The notes under the pieces are model-generated. The model saw only the letters and a list, made by a program, of their open reading frames with translations, was not told the DNA's origin and made no database searches. The position numbers and the translations under genes are program-made. Of a DNA stretch of 64,000 bases, positions 7,709 to 15,762 are shown piece by piece. How positions within the stretch are numbered: position 1 is the first letter of the stretch; each line of letters opens with the position of its first letter. Source of the stretch: Lutibacter citreus (lineage in GTDB: Bacteria > Bacteroidota > Bacteroidia > Flavobacteriales > Flavobacteriaceae); the NCBI RefSeq assembly GCF_003260195.1, contig NZ_QEIH01000002.1, positions 372,001 through 436,000 of the forward strand, written 5' to 3'.

Positions 7709-8379
7709 AATACACACTAGCATTTGATGTTTACGGAACCTTAATTAACACTTCTGGAGTTTTTAATTCCTTAGAAAAAATGATTGGAGACAAAGCCAAA
7801 TTAGTAATGGATACTTGGCGAAATAAGCAATTAGAGTATTCATTTAGAAGAGGTTTAATGAATAAATTTGTCGATTTTTCCGTGTGTACAAAAAATGCAT
7901 TAGAGTTTAGTTGTCAAACATTTAAAGTGAATTTATCTGATGCTCAAAAAGAAGCATTAATGAATGAATATAAAGTATTACCGGCTTTTGCAGATGTAAA
8001 AGAAGGACTTCAAACGTTGAAAAATGAAGGTTATAAATTATATGCTTTTTCTAACGGAAGTGCCAATGCGGTTTCTAACTTGCTAATAAATGCAGAAATT
8101 ATAGGTTTGTTTGATGGTGTTGTAAGTGTTGAGGAGGTAAAAGTATTTAAACCAAGTCCGTTGGTTTATGAACATTTCAATAAAAAAACAGGCTCAACAA
8201 AGGAAACTTCTTGGTTAATATCAAGTAACCCTTTTGATGTTGTTGGAGCAACTTCTTTCGGAATGAGAACAGCTTGGGTAAAACGTTCTTCGGAATCAAT
8301 TTTTGATTCTTGGGGTATTGAACCAACTGAAATAATTAGTGGATTAACTGAATTGTCTTCAAAATTAGAGAATTATTAA
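7705..8379 (+). CDS. Haloacid dehalogenase type II-like HAD hydrolase (cytoplasmic)
   Basis: 224 residues without a signal peptide. Motif I is AFDVYGTLINT (nucleophile Asp8), motif II FSNGS, the conserved Lys is in VKVFKPSP, and the C-terminal segment is SSNPFDVVGATSFGMRTAWVKR. This last stretch aligns with the haloacid dehalogenase-II signature (N-x-F/W-D-x3-A). Probable reaction: hydrolytic dehalogenation of 2-haloacids, or phosphatase activity on a small metabolite. Translationally coupled to the DsbA-like gene. Confidence 0.85.
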   Translation: MKYTLAFDVYGTLINTSGVFNSLEKMIGDKAKLVMDTWRNKQLEYSFRRGLMNKFVDFSVCTKNALEFSCQTFKVNLSDAQKEALMNEYKVLPAFADVKEGLQTLKNEGYKLYAFSNGSANAVSNLLINAEIIGLFDGVVSVEEVKVFKPSPLVYEHFNKKTGSTKETSWLISSNPFDVVGATSFGMRTAWVKRSSESIFDSWGIEPTEIISGLTELSSKLENY

Positions 8380-8406
8380 AACCATTGAATCTAAAAATAA
8401 AATAAT

Positions 8407-9069
8407 ATGATAGTTAATAATAATGCATCATTAGAAAGTTTACTAAATATTAAAAAAGCAGCTTCTGCTGAAAATTTTACAGAAGAAAAAAAACAAATTT
8501 ATGCAGATGGAATTGCTGATGTAAAAAATTCAGGAGTGCTAGATAAAGCATTAAAAGTTGGAGGCAAAGCACCAAATTTCACTTTAAATAATGCTTTAAA
8601 CAAATCTGTTTCTTTGTACAACGAACTAGAAAATGGTCCCGTTATATTAACTTGGTATAGAGGTGGTTGGTGTCCGTATTGTAATATTACATTACACTAT
8701 TTACAAGAAAAATTACCTGAATTTAAAAAAGCAGGAGCAAGCTTAATTGCGCTTACACCAGAAGTTCCAGATAAATCTTTAAGTACTTTAGAAAAAAATA
8801 ATTTAGAATTTTCAGTTTTAAGTGATGTTGATAATAAAATAGGAAAAGAATATGGAGTTGTATTTGAATTAACCAAAGATGTTGCTTCAATTTACGAAGC
8901 TGGATTTGGCTTATCTGAATACAATGGAAATAATAGCAATCAGCTTCCCTTAGCTGCAACTTATGTAATTGATAAAAGTGGAATTATTCAATATGCATTT
9001 TTAGATTCAGATTACAGAAATAGAGCTGAACCTACTGCTATAATTAATGCTTTACAAAATTTAAAATAA
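8407..9069 (+). CDS. AhpC/TSA-type peroxiredoxin-like protein
   Basis: 220-residue thioredoxin-fold protein. The segment WYRGGWCPYCN (Cys89 and Cys92) is the CxxC form of the peroxidatic site in the AhpC/TSA-like subgroup often annotated peroxiredoxin-like. An N-terminal helical extension of about 50 residues precedes the fold, and KAPNFTLNNALNKSVSL is the usual peroxiredoxin entry strand. Probable role: thiol-dependent reduction of peroxides in the cytoplasm. It lies 27 bases after the HAD gene at the end of an uninterrupted run. AhpD-like proteins upstream could be its reductants, but this is inference. Confidence 0.88.
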   Translation: MIVNNNASLESLLNIKKAASAENFTEEKKQIYADGIADVKNSGVLDKALKVGGKAPNFTLNNALNKSVSLYNELENGPVILTWYRGGWCPYCNITLHYLQEKLPEFKKAGASLIALTPEVPDKSLSTLEKNNLEFSVLSDVDNKIGKEYGVVFELTKDVASIYEAGFGLSEYNGNNSNQLPLAATYVIDKSGIIQYAFLDSDYRNRAEPTAIINALQNLK

Positions 9070-9156
9070 ACATATTTAGGTTGGTAAAATGAGAAAATAC
9101 ATTGTTCAACTTAAAATTAAGCTTACAAAAATGCAATTATCATTTTGCAGAAGTAT

Positions 9157-9188
9157 TTGCAACTATATTATCAATAATGCTAACTTTG
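9157..9188 (+). promoter_or_regulatory. Promoter of the beta-hydroxyacid dehydrogenase gene
   Basis: TTG at 9157-9159, a 21-base spacer, then a perfect TAACTTTG -7 box at 9181-9188. The start codon follows 40 bases later. The sequence from 9168 to 9212 recurs nearly unchanged in front of the SDR gene. Confidence 0.65.
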
Positions 9189-9212
9189 AATTAAGATATA
9201 AGTTGAAAAAAG
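9168..9212 (+). repeat. Duplicated promoter block, copy 1
   Basis: About 45 bases beginning TTATCAATAAT and containing the -7 box TAACTTTG followed by GAATTAA. The same block occurs at 10127-10171 with about six differences. It may reflect a promoter duplication or a shared regulatory site. Confidence 0.6.
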
Positions 9213-9228
9213 AGAATAAAAAAAACAT

Positions 9229-10095
9229 ATGAAAGTAGCATTTATAGGACTAGGAATTATGGGCGGTAATATGGCAGCTCATTTAGCAAAAAACAATGTA
9301 AATTTAACAGTTTATAATAGAACACCAAAGCATTTTGAAACTTTTGGAAATCCAAATGTAACCACTGTAAATTCAGTTGAAAATGCAGTAAAAGATGCTG
9401 ATGTAGTTTTTAGTATGTTGTCTACACCTCAGGTTGTTGAAGCTGTTTTTTTTGGATCAAATGGCGCTTTAAATTCTATGAAAGAAAATGCCATTTGGGT
9501 GGATTGTTCTACTGTAAACCCGTCATTCAGCATGCAAGCTTTTGAAGAGGCTAAAAAACATAAGATAAGATTTTTAGACGCTCCAGTTTCGGGTTCAAAA
9601 ATACCTGCTGAAAATGCGGAATTAATTTTTTTAATAGGGGGTGAAGCGGAAACCCTAAACGAAATTGAGACGTATTTAAATTTCATGGGAAACAAAGTGT
9701 TACACATTGGTGAAATTGGCAAAGGAGCATCTTTTAAAATGTTGGTAAATATGATGTTAGCACAATCTATGGTTGTTTTTTCTGAAGCAATTTTATTTGG
9801 CGAGAAAATGGGAATTTCTAAAGATTTTCTATTAAATACCGTTCCTAATTTAATTGTTTCACCACCCTTTACAAAAGGGAAAGCAGAAGCCATAAGAAAT
9901 GAAAATTACGAGGTGCAATTTCCTTTAGAATGGATGCATAAAGATTTGCATTTGGCAGCTTTAACTGCATATGAAATGAATCAACCATTATATATGGCTA
10001 ATCTAGCTAAAGAATTGTATGCAAGTGCAAACAAAAATGGGATGGGAAGAGCAGATATGTCTGCCATATATAAATATTTAGAAGAGATAAAATAA
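9229..10095 (+). CDS. NAD(P)-dependent beta-hydroxyacid dehydrogenase (3-hydroxyisobutyrate dehydrogenase-like)
   Basis: 288 residues, the normal family length. The Rossmann start is FIGLGIMGGNMAAHL; the substrate motif is DAPVSGSKIPAENAELIFLIGG; the catalytic Lys is in GEIGKGASFKMLVNMM. The family reduces small aldehydes such as succinic semialdehyde or oxidises hydroxyacids. The overall pattern is closer to the GLYR/gamma-hydroxybutyrate dehydrogenase branch than to MmsB, though I cannot settle it by eye. It has its own Bacteroidota-type promoter and sits between the peroxiredoxin and SDR genes. Confidence 0.88.
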   Translation: MKVAFIGLGIMGGNMAAHLAKNNVNLTVYNRTPKHFETFGNPNVTTVNSVENAVKDADVVFSMLSTPQVVEAVFFGSNGALNSMKENAIWVDCSTVNPSFSMQAFEEAKKHKIRFLDAPVSGSKIPAENAELIFLIGGEAETLNEIETYLNFMGNKVLHIGEIGKGASFKMLVNMMLAQSMVVFSEAILFGEKMGISKDFLLNTVPNLIVSPPFTKGKAEAIRNENYEVQFPLEWMHKDLHLAALTAYEMNQPLYMANLAKELYASANKNGMGRADMSAIYKYLEEIK

Positions 10096-10126
10096 AATAC
10101 TTTTAGCAGTAATATTTAAAAGTATT

Positions 10127-10171
10127 TTATCAATAATAGTAACTTTGAATTAAATTATAATTTCAAAAAAG
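10127..10171 (+). repeat. Duplicated promoter block, copy 2 (promoter of the SDR gene)
   Basis: Second copy of the block at 9168-9212. It includes a perfect TAACTTTG -7 box (10140-10147); the -33 position has TTA instead of TTG. It lies 115 bases before the SDR start codon. Confidence 0.6.
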
Positions 10172-10285
10172 ACATTCAAAATTAAACAAGTTGTATTATT
10201 TGAATTTGTTCAACTTTTTTGTCATTTTTATTCAATTAATTTACGTTGTTTAAAATTGTAAAAAAAAATCAAAAAAATAAGTATT

Positions 10286-10999
10286 ATGGAATTAAAAAAT
10301 AAAAAAGCCATCATTACAGGTGGAAGTAGAGGGCTTGGGAAAGCAACTGCAATAGCATTTGCTAAACTAGGAATTGATGTTGCCGTTACCGGTAGAAATG
10401 AAGAAAAATTACAAGAAACTGTTTCTGAATTAAAAGGATTAGGTGTAAATGCTTTTTATGAAATATTTGATGTTGGTAATTATGAAGAAGTAAAGGTTGG
10501 AATTAAAAATATTATTTCAAATTTAGGGACTGTAGATATTTTAGTAAACAATGCAGGTATTGCAGCTGTTGGTTCGTTTAATGAAATGGAAGTAAGTGTT
10601 TGGGAAAAAATTATCCAAACTAACGTTTTAGGAATGTATTATGTTACTAAAGAAGTATTACCTTATTTAATAAATAAAAATGAAGGAGATATTATTAATG
10701 TGGCTTCAACTGCAGGGTTAAATGGAAATGCAAATATTTCAGCTTATTCAGCATCAAAATTTGCTGTTATTGGTTTGTCTGAATCTTTAATGAAAGAAGT
10801 GCGTAAAAATAATATTAGAGTAAATACATTAACGCCAAGTACAATTGCATCTGATATGACTTTGGAATTAGGATTTACAGATGGAAATGTTGAAAAAGTA
10901 TTACAACCAGAAGATTTTGCACAGCTAATTGTTGCTGGTTTACAATTACCTAGGCGTGCCATGATGGCTAATGCATCATTATGGTCAACAAATCCATAG
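10286..10999 (+). CDS. Short-chain dehydrogenase/reductase (FabG-like)
   Basis: 237-residue classical SDR. The cofactor motif is ITGGSRGLGKATA (TGxxxGxG type). NNAG is at about residue 88, and the catalytic Ser/Tyr/Lys set is in NVASTAGLNG and YSASKFA. Likely an NAD(P)-dependent carbonyl reductase; similarity to 3-oxoacyl-ACP reductase is common in the family and does not fix the substrate. It has its own promoter, shared in sequence with the upstream dehydrogenase, and is followed by a strong terminator that closes the island. Confidence 0.9.
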   Translation: MELKNKKAIITGGSRGLGKATAIAFAKLGIDVAVTGRNEEKLQETVSELKGLGVNAFYEIFDVGNYEEVKVGIKNIISNLGTVDILVNNAGIAAVGSFNEMEVSVWEKIIQTNVLGMYYVTKEVLPYLINKNEGDIINVASTAGLNGNANISAYSASKFAVIGLSESLMKEVRKNNIRVNTLTPSTIASDMTLELGFTDGNVEKVLQPEDFAQLIVAGLQLPRRAMMANASLWSTNP

Positions 11000-11014
11000 A
11001 ATAATTGAGTTATT

Positions 11015-11049
11015 AAAAAAAAGGGAATGTTTTAACATTCCCTTTTTTT
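11015..11049 (+). terminator. Rho-independent terminator closing the redox island
   Basis: Stem GGGAATGT/ACATTCCC with loop TTTA, flanked by an A run and a seven-T run, begins 16 bases after the SDR stop codon. Confidence 0.9.
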
Positions 11050-11203
11050 ATGCTTTTTTTTTAAATTTCATTCTTTTTTTGAGTATTGTCTATTATTTAT
11101 CTAGTCTGATTTTAATAACAACTAAATAATTGTTTTTACCTTGTAATCAATGTTTAAATTAACCTATATTAATTCTTTTTATCTGAACTCATATACCATA
11201 ATA

Positions 11204-13366
11204 ATGAAAAATTTCATTTTCTTTCTATTCATTTTATTGAACTATTCTATAAATGCTCAAAACAACAAGAGTATTATTTACATCAATAATTCTAATAATC
11301 CAATAACAGAAATAGCGCTAAAAAAGCTATCTCATCAATTAGAGTTTGAAACAAAAGATTTAGAATTATATAAAAAAAAGAATTTCAATAATTTATCTAT
11401 TTTAATCTTAAACAAAGACAGTGATTCGAAATGGATTAAAAAAAATAGATTGAAAATAGGTGAAATTAAACCTGAAGGATATCAATTTCTCAGAAAAGAA
11501 AACCTCATTTATATTGTTGGCGGAGATGATAGAGGACTTATGTATGCGATTCTTGATTTACGAGATTATTTAAAACTAAACCCAAATTTTGATTCTTTTG
11601 AGGACAAAATTGAAAATCCACATTTCTCGTTTCGAGCTATAAAATTCAATTTACCTTGGTCGTCATATCGCATTGGAGAATCTATTCAAATGCATTATGA
11701 AACAGTAAAAGATCTTAATTATTGGGAATCATTTCTAGATATGATGGTTGACAATAGATTTAACACACTTACGCTATGGAATCTGCACCCGTTTACTTTT
11801 ATGATTCAACCAGAAGGGTTTCCAGAGGCTAATCAATTTACAGGACAAGAGTTTCGTGATTGGCAAAAATTTTGGAAATCTCTGTTTAAAATGGCCAAAG
11901 ACCGTGGAATTGAAACCTATATTTTAAACTGGAATATAATTACTTCACCAGGAATGACAGAAACTCATAATGTAGCAAATTATAAAGATGATTTGGAGTG
12001 GCATTACGGGTTTACACCTGCTGATACTTCACCAATTATTGTAGATTATATGCGTCAATGTATTACGCAAACCATTAATGAATATCCAAATCTTACTGGA
12101 GTTGGAGTAAGTATGGGTGAACGAATGAAAATGCCTATAGAAGATGCAATGGAATGGGTGAAAAATACGTTTGTAGAAGGTATTAGACAAGCAAATAGAC
12201 CTGCGAAATTTATTCACAGAGCTCCTTTTTCAATTAATCCTGAGGCGGCTAGAAAGTATATAGAATCTTATACAGATTTTCCTGACCCAATTATTATGGA
12301 GTTCAAATTCAATTGGTCTCACGGACATTCATCTCCAAATTTATCTATAACACATGGTGGTAAAATTGCCGACCAATATTGGAATCCTAAACCAAAAAAT
12401 TATAAAATGGCTTGGATGATGCGTAATGAAGATTTTTTAATGTTGAATTGGAGTAATACTGATTTTATTAGAAAACATATTGAAGTTAACGATCATAAAG
12501 ATATAGTTGCAGGTTATTTTGTAGGTTCTGAAACATTTATTCCTGCAAAAGAATACAGAATGAGTCCGGATGTAAAATACGAATGGAAATATGCCTTTGA
12601 AAAACAATGGGAGTTTTACCAAATTTGGGGAAGACTGTTGTATAACCCAGAGCTAAGCGATTCTTATTTTATTGAACAATGCAAGCTAAAATATGGTAAT
12701 GATGTAGGTGAAAAATTTTTTAAAACACTTCAAATTGCGAGCGAAATGCCTTTATCATTAGCTTCATTTTACCAAGGAACTTGGGATTTTACATTGTATT
12801 GTGAAGGTTTTCTAAATGGTAAACAATTGTATAGAAATTACAAAGAGGCAGGTGAGGCTTTCATTAGAATTGATGAAATGATAACACATCCAACTCTTGA
12901 CAAACGTTACCTAAATATTGATGAGTTTACAAACAAAAAACTTTCTAAAACTGTTATTTTAGATGAGGAAATTACTCCTATAGAAGTAGCTAATAAAATG
13001 AAAAATAACGGTGAAAAAATATTAATCCACTACAATGAAATTAAATCTAAATCTGATAAAAATGAGATTAATTATCAGGTTGAATTAAATGATATAAAGG
13101 CATGGGCTTATTTAAGTCTTTATTTTTCAGCAAAATTAAATGGAGCCATTCTACTTGATGAAGCTGTTAAGACAAACAATAAAAATTTGCAAGCGCAAGC
13201 TATTGAACATTTAAAAAATGCAGCAGTTCAATGGGAGAAATTAATTGAAGCTACGCAACAATATCAAGAAGTTTCATTATTACATATTCGTACATATAAA
13301 TTTTCTTGGAAGTATTTTTATCCTAAGGTTTTAAAAGATATAGAAATTGCAGAAGATGCTTTATAA
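11204..13366 (+). CDS. Secreted glycoside hydrolase-like protein (alpha-glucuronidase/GH67-like architecture)
   Basis: 720 residues from the chosen ATG, which places a signal peptide first (core FIFFLFILLNYSI, cleavage after NAQ). An in-frame ATG at 11150 would add 18 residues in front. Residues 20-150 look like the N-terminal alpha/beta domain seen before catalytic barrels in GH67/GH20-type enzymes (IVGGDDRGLMYAILDLRDYL). From about 160 a TIM-barrel-like region follows (FRAIKFNLPWSSYR, MVDNRFNTLTLWNLHPF, ETYILNWNI, GVGVSMGERM). The acidic residues in GVGVSMGERM and FVGSETF are candidate catalytic residues. The family could not be fixed. The GH16 lipoprotein gene follows after 88 bases, so a polysaccharide substrate is likely. 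Confidence 0.65.
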   Translation: MKNFIFFLFILLNYSINAQNNKSIIYINNSNNPITEIALKKLSHQLEFETKDLELYKKKNFNNLSILILNKDSDSKWIKKNRLKIGEIKPEGYQFLRKENLIYIVGGDDRGLMYAILDLRDYLKLNPNFDSFEDKIENPHFSFRAIKFNLPWSSYRIGESIQMHYETVKDLNYWESFLDMMVDNRFNTLTLWNLHPFTFMIQPEGFPEANQFTGQEFRDWQKFWKSLFKMAKDRGIETYILNWNIITSPGMTETHNVANYKDDLEWHYGFTPADTSPIIVDYMRQCITQTINEYPNLTGVGVSMGERMKMPIEDAMEWVKNTFVEGIRQANRPAKFIHRAPFSINPEAARKYIESYTDFPDPIIMEFKFNWSHGHSSPNLSITHGGKIADQYWNPKPKNYKMAWMMRNEDFLMLNWSNTDFIRKHIEVNDHKDIVAGYFVGSETFIPAKEYRMSPDVKYEWKYAFEKQWEFYQIWGRLLYNPELSDSYFIEQCKLKYGNDVGEKFFKTLQIASEMPLSLASFYQGTWDFTLYCEGFLNGKQLYRNYKEAGEAFIRIDEMITHPTLDKRYLNIDEFTNKKLSKTVILDEEITPIEVANKMKNNGEKILIHYNEIKSKSDKNEINYQVELNDIKAWAYLSLYFSAKLNGAILLDEAVKTNNKNLQAQAIEHLKNAAVQWEKLIEATQQYQEVSLLHIRTYKFSWKYFYPKVLKDIEIAEDAL

Positions 13367-13405
13367 AGTAATTATATCAATAAATGTATATATTACATTT
13401 TTTAG

Positions 13406-13413
13406 TAAATTTG
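13406..13413 (+). promoter_or_regulatory. Possible -7 box of the GH16 gene
   Basis: A perfect TAAATTTG match to TAnnTTTG, 41 bases before the GH16 start codon. No TTG is seen at the -33 position, so this promoter is tentative. Confidence 0.4.
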
Positions 13414-13454
13414 TCTTTAAATTTTGATATTCAGTTTTTTTATAAAGATAAATT

Positions 13455-14393
13455 ATGATAAAAATAAGACTTGTTCTATTGGTGCTTTTAGTTTGTATTA
13501 GTTGTAGTAAAAGCGATAATGATGTTGAAATAATTGAAGAGAATGAGACTGAAGAAACTCCAGTAGATGTTCCTGTTGTAGTAGGAGAATCCCCAACATT
13601 TAATGCCGGAGAAGATCCAAAACCAGATGGAAAAGTTTGGGAAAAAGTAGAAAACTTATCAGATGAGTTCGATGCAAATTCTTTAAATACAGAAAAATGG
13701 GCATCACGAGTAAGTTCTTGGATTGGTCGTCCGCCGGCTATGTTTAAAGATGAAGCTATTTCTTTTAAATCTGGAGAGTTGTTAATTACTAATTATATGT
13801 TAGATGCTGCAGAAACTTTAAACGGTAATACGTATACACATGCTGGTGGTTTAATTAGATCTATAAATCAAGCAACTCCTGGAATGTATTTTGAATGTAA
13901 AATGAAAGCCAATAAAACATTTATGTCGTCAACATTTTGGTTAATTAATAATAGAAATGAAGGAGCAGGTTGCGATAAAAGAACTACAGAATTAGATATT
14001 CAAGAATGTGTTGGAGAAGTAACAACAGACGCTACTTGGGCAAAAGACTTTTATAATGGAATGCATTCCAATACACATAGTAGAAATAAATCTTGTGATG
14101 AAACTAATGAAGGTTCTATTGGAAATTCAATTGTTGCAGATATAGCATATGAAGATTATCACATTTATGCTGCTTGGTGGAAAAGTCCAACAGAAATATT
14201 ATTTTTTCTAGATGGAAAACTTTTAAAAACGGTAAACCCAGCGGAAGATTTTACGTTACCAATGTATTGCAGATTAGTTACGGAAACTTATGATTGGAAT
14301 CCTGCTCCTGCAGACGGTGGATTAACAGGTAGCTTTGAAGACAGAACAACAAAATACGACTGGGTAAGAACTTGGAAATTAATTGAAAATTAG
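13455..14393 (+). CDS. GH16 family lipoprotein (agarase/porphyranase-like)
   Basis: 312-residue predicted outer-membrane or surface lipoprotein: signal with lipobox VCISC (Cys at about residue 17), then a D/E-rich linker. The GH16 catalytic motif TELDIQECVG gives E179 (nucleophile), D181 and E184 (acid/base) in the ExDxxE form. Other GH16 features are LSDEFDANSLNTEKW at the N-terminal end, SSTFWLINNRNEG, and the closing strand TKYDWVRTWKL. The pattern resembles flavobacterial beta-agarase/porphyranase subfamilies, but the subfamily is inferred. It shares its architecture with the GH16 lipoprotein at 49385-50452. Likely role: endo-cleavage of a beta-linked algal or similar polysaccharide. Confidence 0.85.
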   Translation: MIKIRLVLLVLLVCISCSKSDNDVEIIEENETEETPVDVPVVVGESPTFNAGEDPKPDGKVWEKVENLSDEFDANSLNTEKWASRVSSWIGRPPAMFKDEAISFKSGELLITNYMLDAAETLNGNTYTHAGGLIRSINQATPGMYFECKMKANKTFMSSTFWLINNRNEGAGCDKRTTELDIQECVGEVTTDATWAKDFYNGMHSNTHSRNKSCDETNEGSIGNSIVADIAYEDYHIYAAWWKSPTEILFFLDGKLLKTVNPAEDFTLPMYCRLVTETYDWNPAPADGGLTGSFEDRTTKYDWVRTWKLIEN

Positions 14394-14394
14394 G

Positions 14395-14794
14395 TTAATT
14401 TTTTTTTGAAAGATTTTTCAATACTTCAATAGCTTTGTTCGCATCACTTTTATCAGCAAAAATATGATAGTGATAATAGCCAGCAATTACATTACAGCTA
14501 ATATTATTATCAGCAAATTCGTTAGAAAAAAGTGCGGTTAAACCTACGGCATTAAGTGAATAATGAATTGTTAACGTAATCCAAGACGCAATAAAAAATG
14601 AGATTTTAATTTTAAGGAACCTGCTTTATTTCGCCCAATAATAATAGTTGTTCCTTCTGCTTCTTTATACTCAAAAATGGTATCATTTCGGTTAATTTTG
14701 GCTAAATTTTTTGCGGTACAAAACACATAATCTCCATTGTTTAATTAAGGAGTTATTTCTTTTATAAATTTTGCCAATTTTTTTTACCAGTTAT
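14395..14794 (-). pseudogene. Decayed ACT-domain protein gene
   Basis: On the minus strand several reading-frame pieces together spell a small ACT-domain protein. The C-terminal piece includes WITLTIHYSLNAVGL, then NISCNVIAGYYHYHIF, and ends KNLSKKN. The middle piece includes NNGDYVFCTAKN and YKEAEGTTIII. The pieces lie in different frames: one shift is at about 14595-14610 and another near the 5' end. There is an in-frame stop at 14745-14747, and the expected start codon reads ATA (14792-14794). The order and content match the conserved small ACT-domain family with VGLTA and ISCNVxAGYYH motifs. With this many lesions it is not expressed as a full protein. Confidence 0.8.
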
Positions 14795-14803
14795 ATGATT
14801 TGG

Positions 14804-15145
14804 TTATGATTCAGAAACATTAACAACACGTTCTACTGTATCAAGTTTAGATAACGTTAAACGAACAATACTATCTTCAGCAGCCACTAAATCGTGAGGT
14901 ATACTAGCTTCTAATGAAACTAAATCTCCTTTAACTAAATTGTAAACTGTACCATCAACACCAAAATCTATAGCTCCTTCAAAAATTTCAACTGTAATAG
15001 GAAAAGAAGTTTTATGCTCTTTCATTACCTGATTTTTTTTCATTACTACTCTAATTTCTTTTGTAGATTCTGTTTCAAATAAAACAGAGATTGCTGCCTT
15101 ATTTTCGTTGTATGTAATATTTTCTGTAAGTGATGATTTTTTCAT
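14804..15145 (-). CDS. Cupin-fold protein
   Basis: 113-residue single cupin domain. Cupin motif 1-like segment: KEHKTSFPITVEIFEGAIDF. Motif 2-like segment: KGDLVSLEASIPHDLVA. The motif keeps H in EHKTSFP and PHDL but is poor in other metal ligands, so metal binding is uncertain. Such small cupins in Bacteroidota are mostly of unknown function. It lies just upstream (in reading direction) of the ACT pseudogene and 10 bases after the DinB-fold gene, so the two are probably co-transcribed leftward. Confidence 0.75.
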   Translation of the reverse strand: MKKSSLTENITYNENKAAISVLFETESTKEIRVVMKKNQVMKEHKTSFPITVEIFEGAIDFGVDGTVYNLVKGDLVSLEASIPHDLVAAEDSIVRLTLSKLDTVERVVNVSES

Positions 15146-15155
15146 AATAGTAGTT

Positions 15156-15668
15156 TTACCAACCAGAATATTTTGGTGGTTGAATGTTATTTAAATTCAA
15201 ATATACAATTAATTGTCCACGGTGATGTGTTACGTGATCTTGTAATAAATTTAGTATTTGTAGTTTACTTTTTGGTCCGGAAAAAAATTCAACTTTCGTA
15301 GATAAATCTTCTATTGAAATTGTTTTAATTATTTCTGAAACGTTATTGAATGAAGCAGTTAATTGCGTTATAATTTCTTCTTTTGTTTTAGGCTCAATTT
15401 TTTCAGATTTCTCACCTTCTTTCATAAAATAAGTTTCGCTTAACCAAACCATATTTTCCCTAATATGAAGCAATTGTTCTTGAAAACTCATTTCCCGTTT
15501 TGTAGGTTTAAAGCTGTATGCTTCTTCAGGCATAGAATTGGCAATTTCTACTAAATAATTTTTAGAATTTTCCCACTTCAATAAAAATGCAGATATTACA
15601 GTATTTTGTGATTGTAAATTATTGAATATCATAAATATAAAGATGATTAGTATTACTTTTGATTTCAT
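15156..15668 (-). CDS. Exported DinB-superfamily protein
   Basis: 170 residues with a signal peptide (VILIIFIFMIFNNLQSQ). The mature part is a four-helix DinB/YfiT-like bundle. Histidines in QEQLLHIREN and in DHVTHHRGQLIVYL (HxxxH-type) would form the usual metal-binding triad. The ending NNIQPPKYSGW resembles the conserved PPxY/SG tail of the family. DinB-fold proteins often act as metal-dependent thiol transferases, but no substrate is known for this exported type. It is divergent from recA, with 94 bases between. Confidence 0.85.
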   Translation of the reverse strand: MKSKVILIIFIFMIFNNLQSQNTVISAFLLKWENSKNYLVEIANSMPEEAYSFKPTKREMSFQEQLLHIRENMVWLSETYFMKEGEKSEKIEPKTKEEIITQLTASFNNVSEIIKTISIEDLSTKVEFFSGPKSKLQILNLLQDHVTHHRGQLIVYLNLNNIQPPKYSGW

Positions 15669-15762
15669 ATTAAAAACGGTTGATAATAAATAAATAAACG
15701 CTAAATATACTCAATACTTTTTTATATTTTAGCCACAAATAAATAACGCATTTTAAAAGATT

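Noticed and set aside
9429-9893. A 154-codon open frame on the minus strand inside the beta-hydroxyacid dehydrogenase gene
   Set aside because: It lies antisense within a gene with intact family motifs, has no ribosome-binding context or recognisable domain, and arises from codon bias.
12653-12660. CTAAGCGA inside the glycoside hydrolase gene, similar to the TetR operator half-site
   Set aside because: The second arm is missing and it is within a coding region; judged to be chance.
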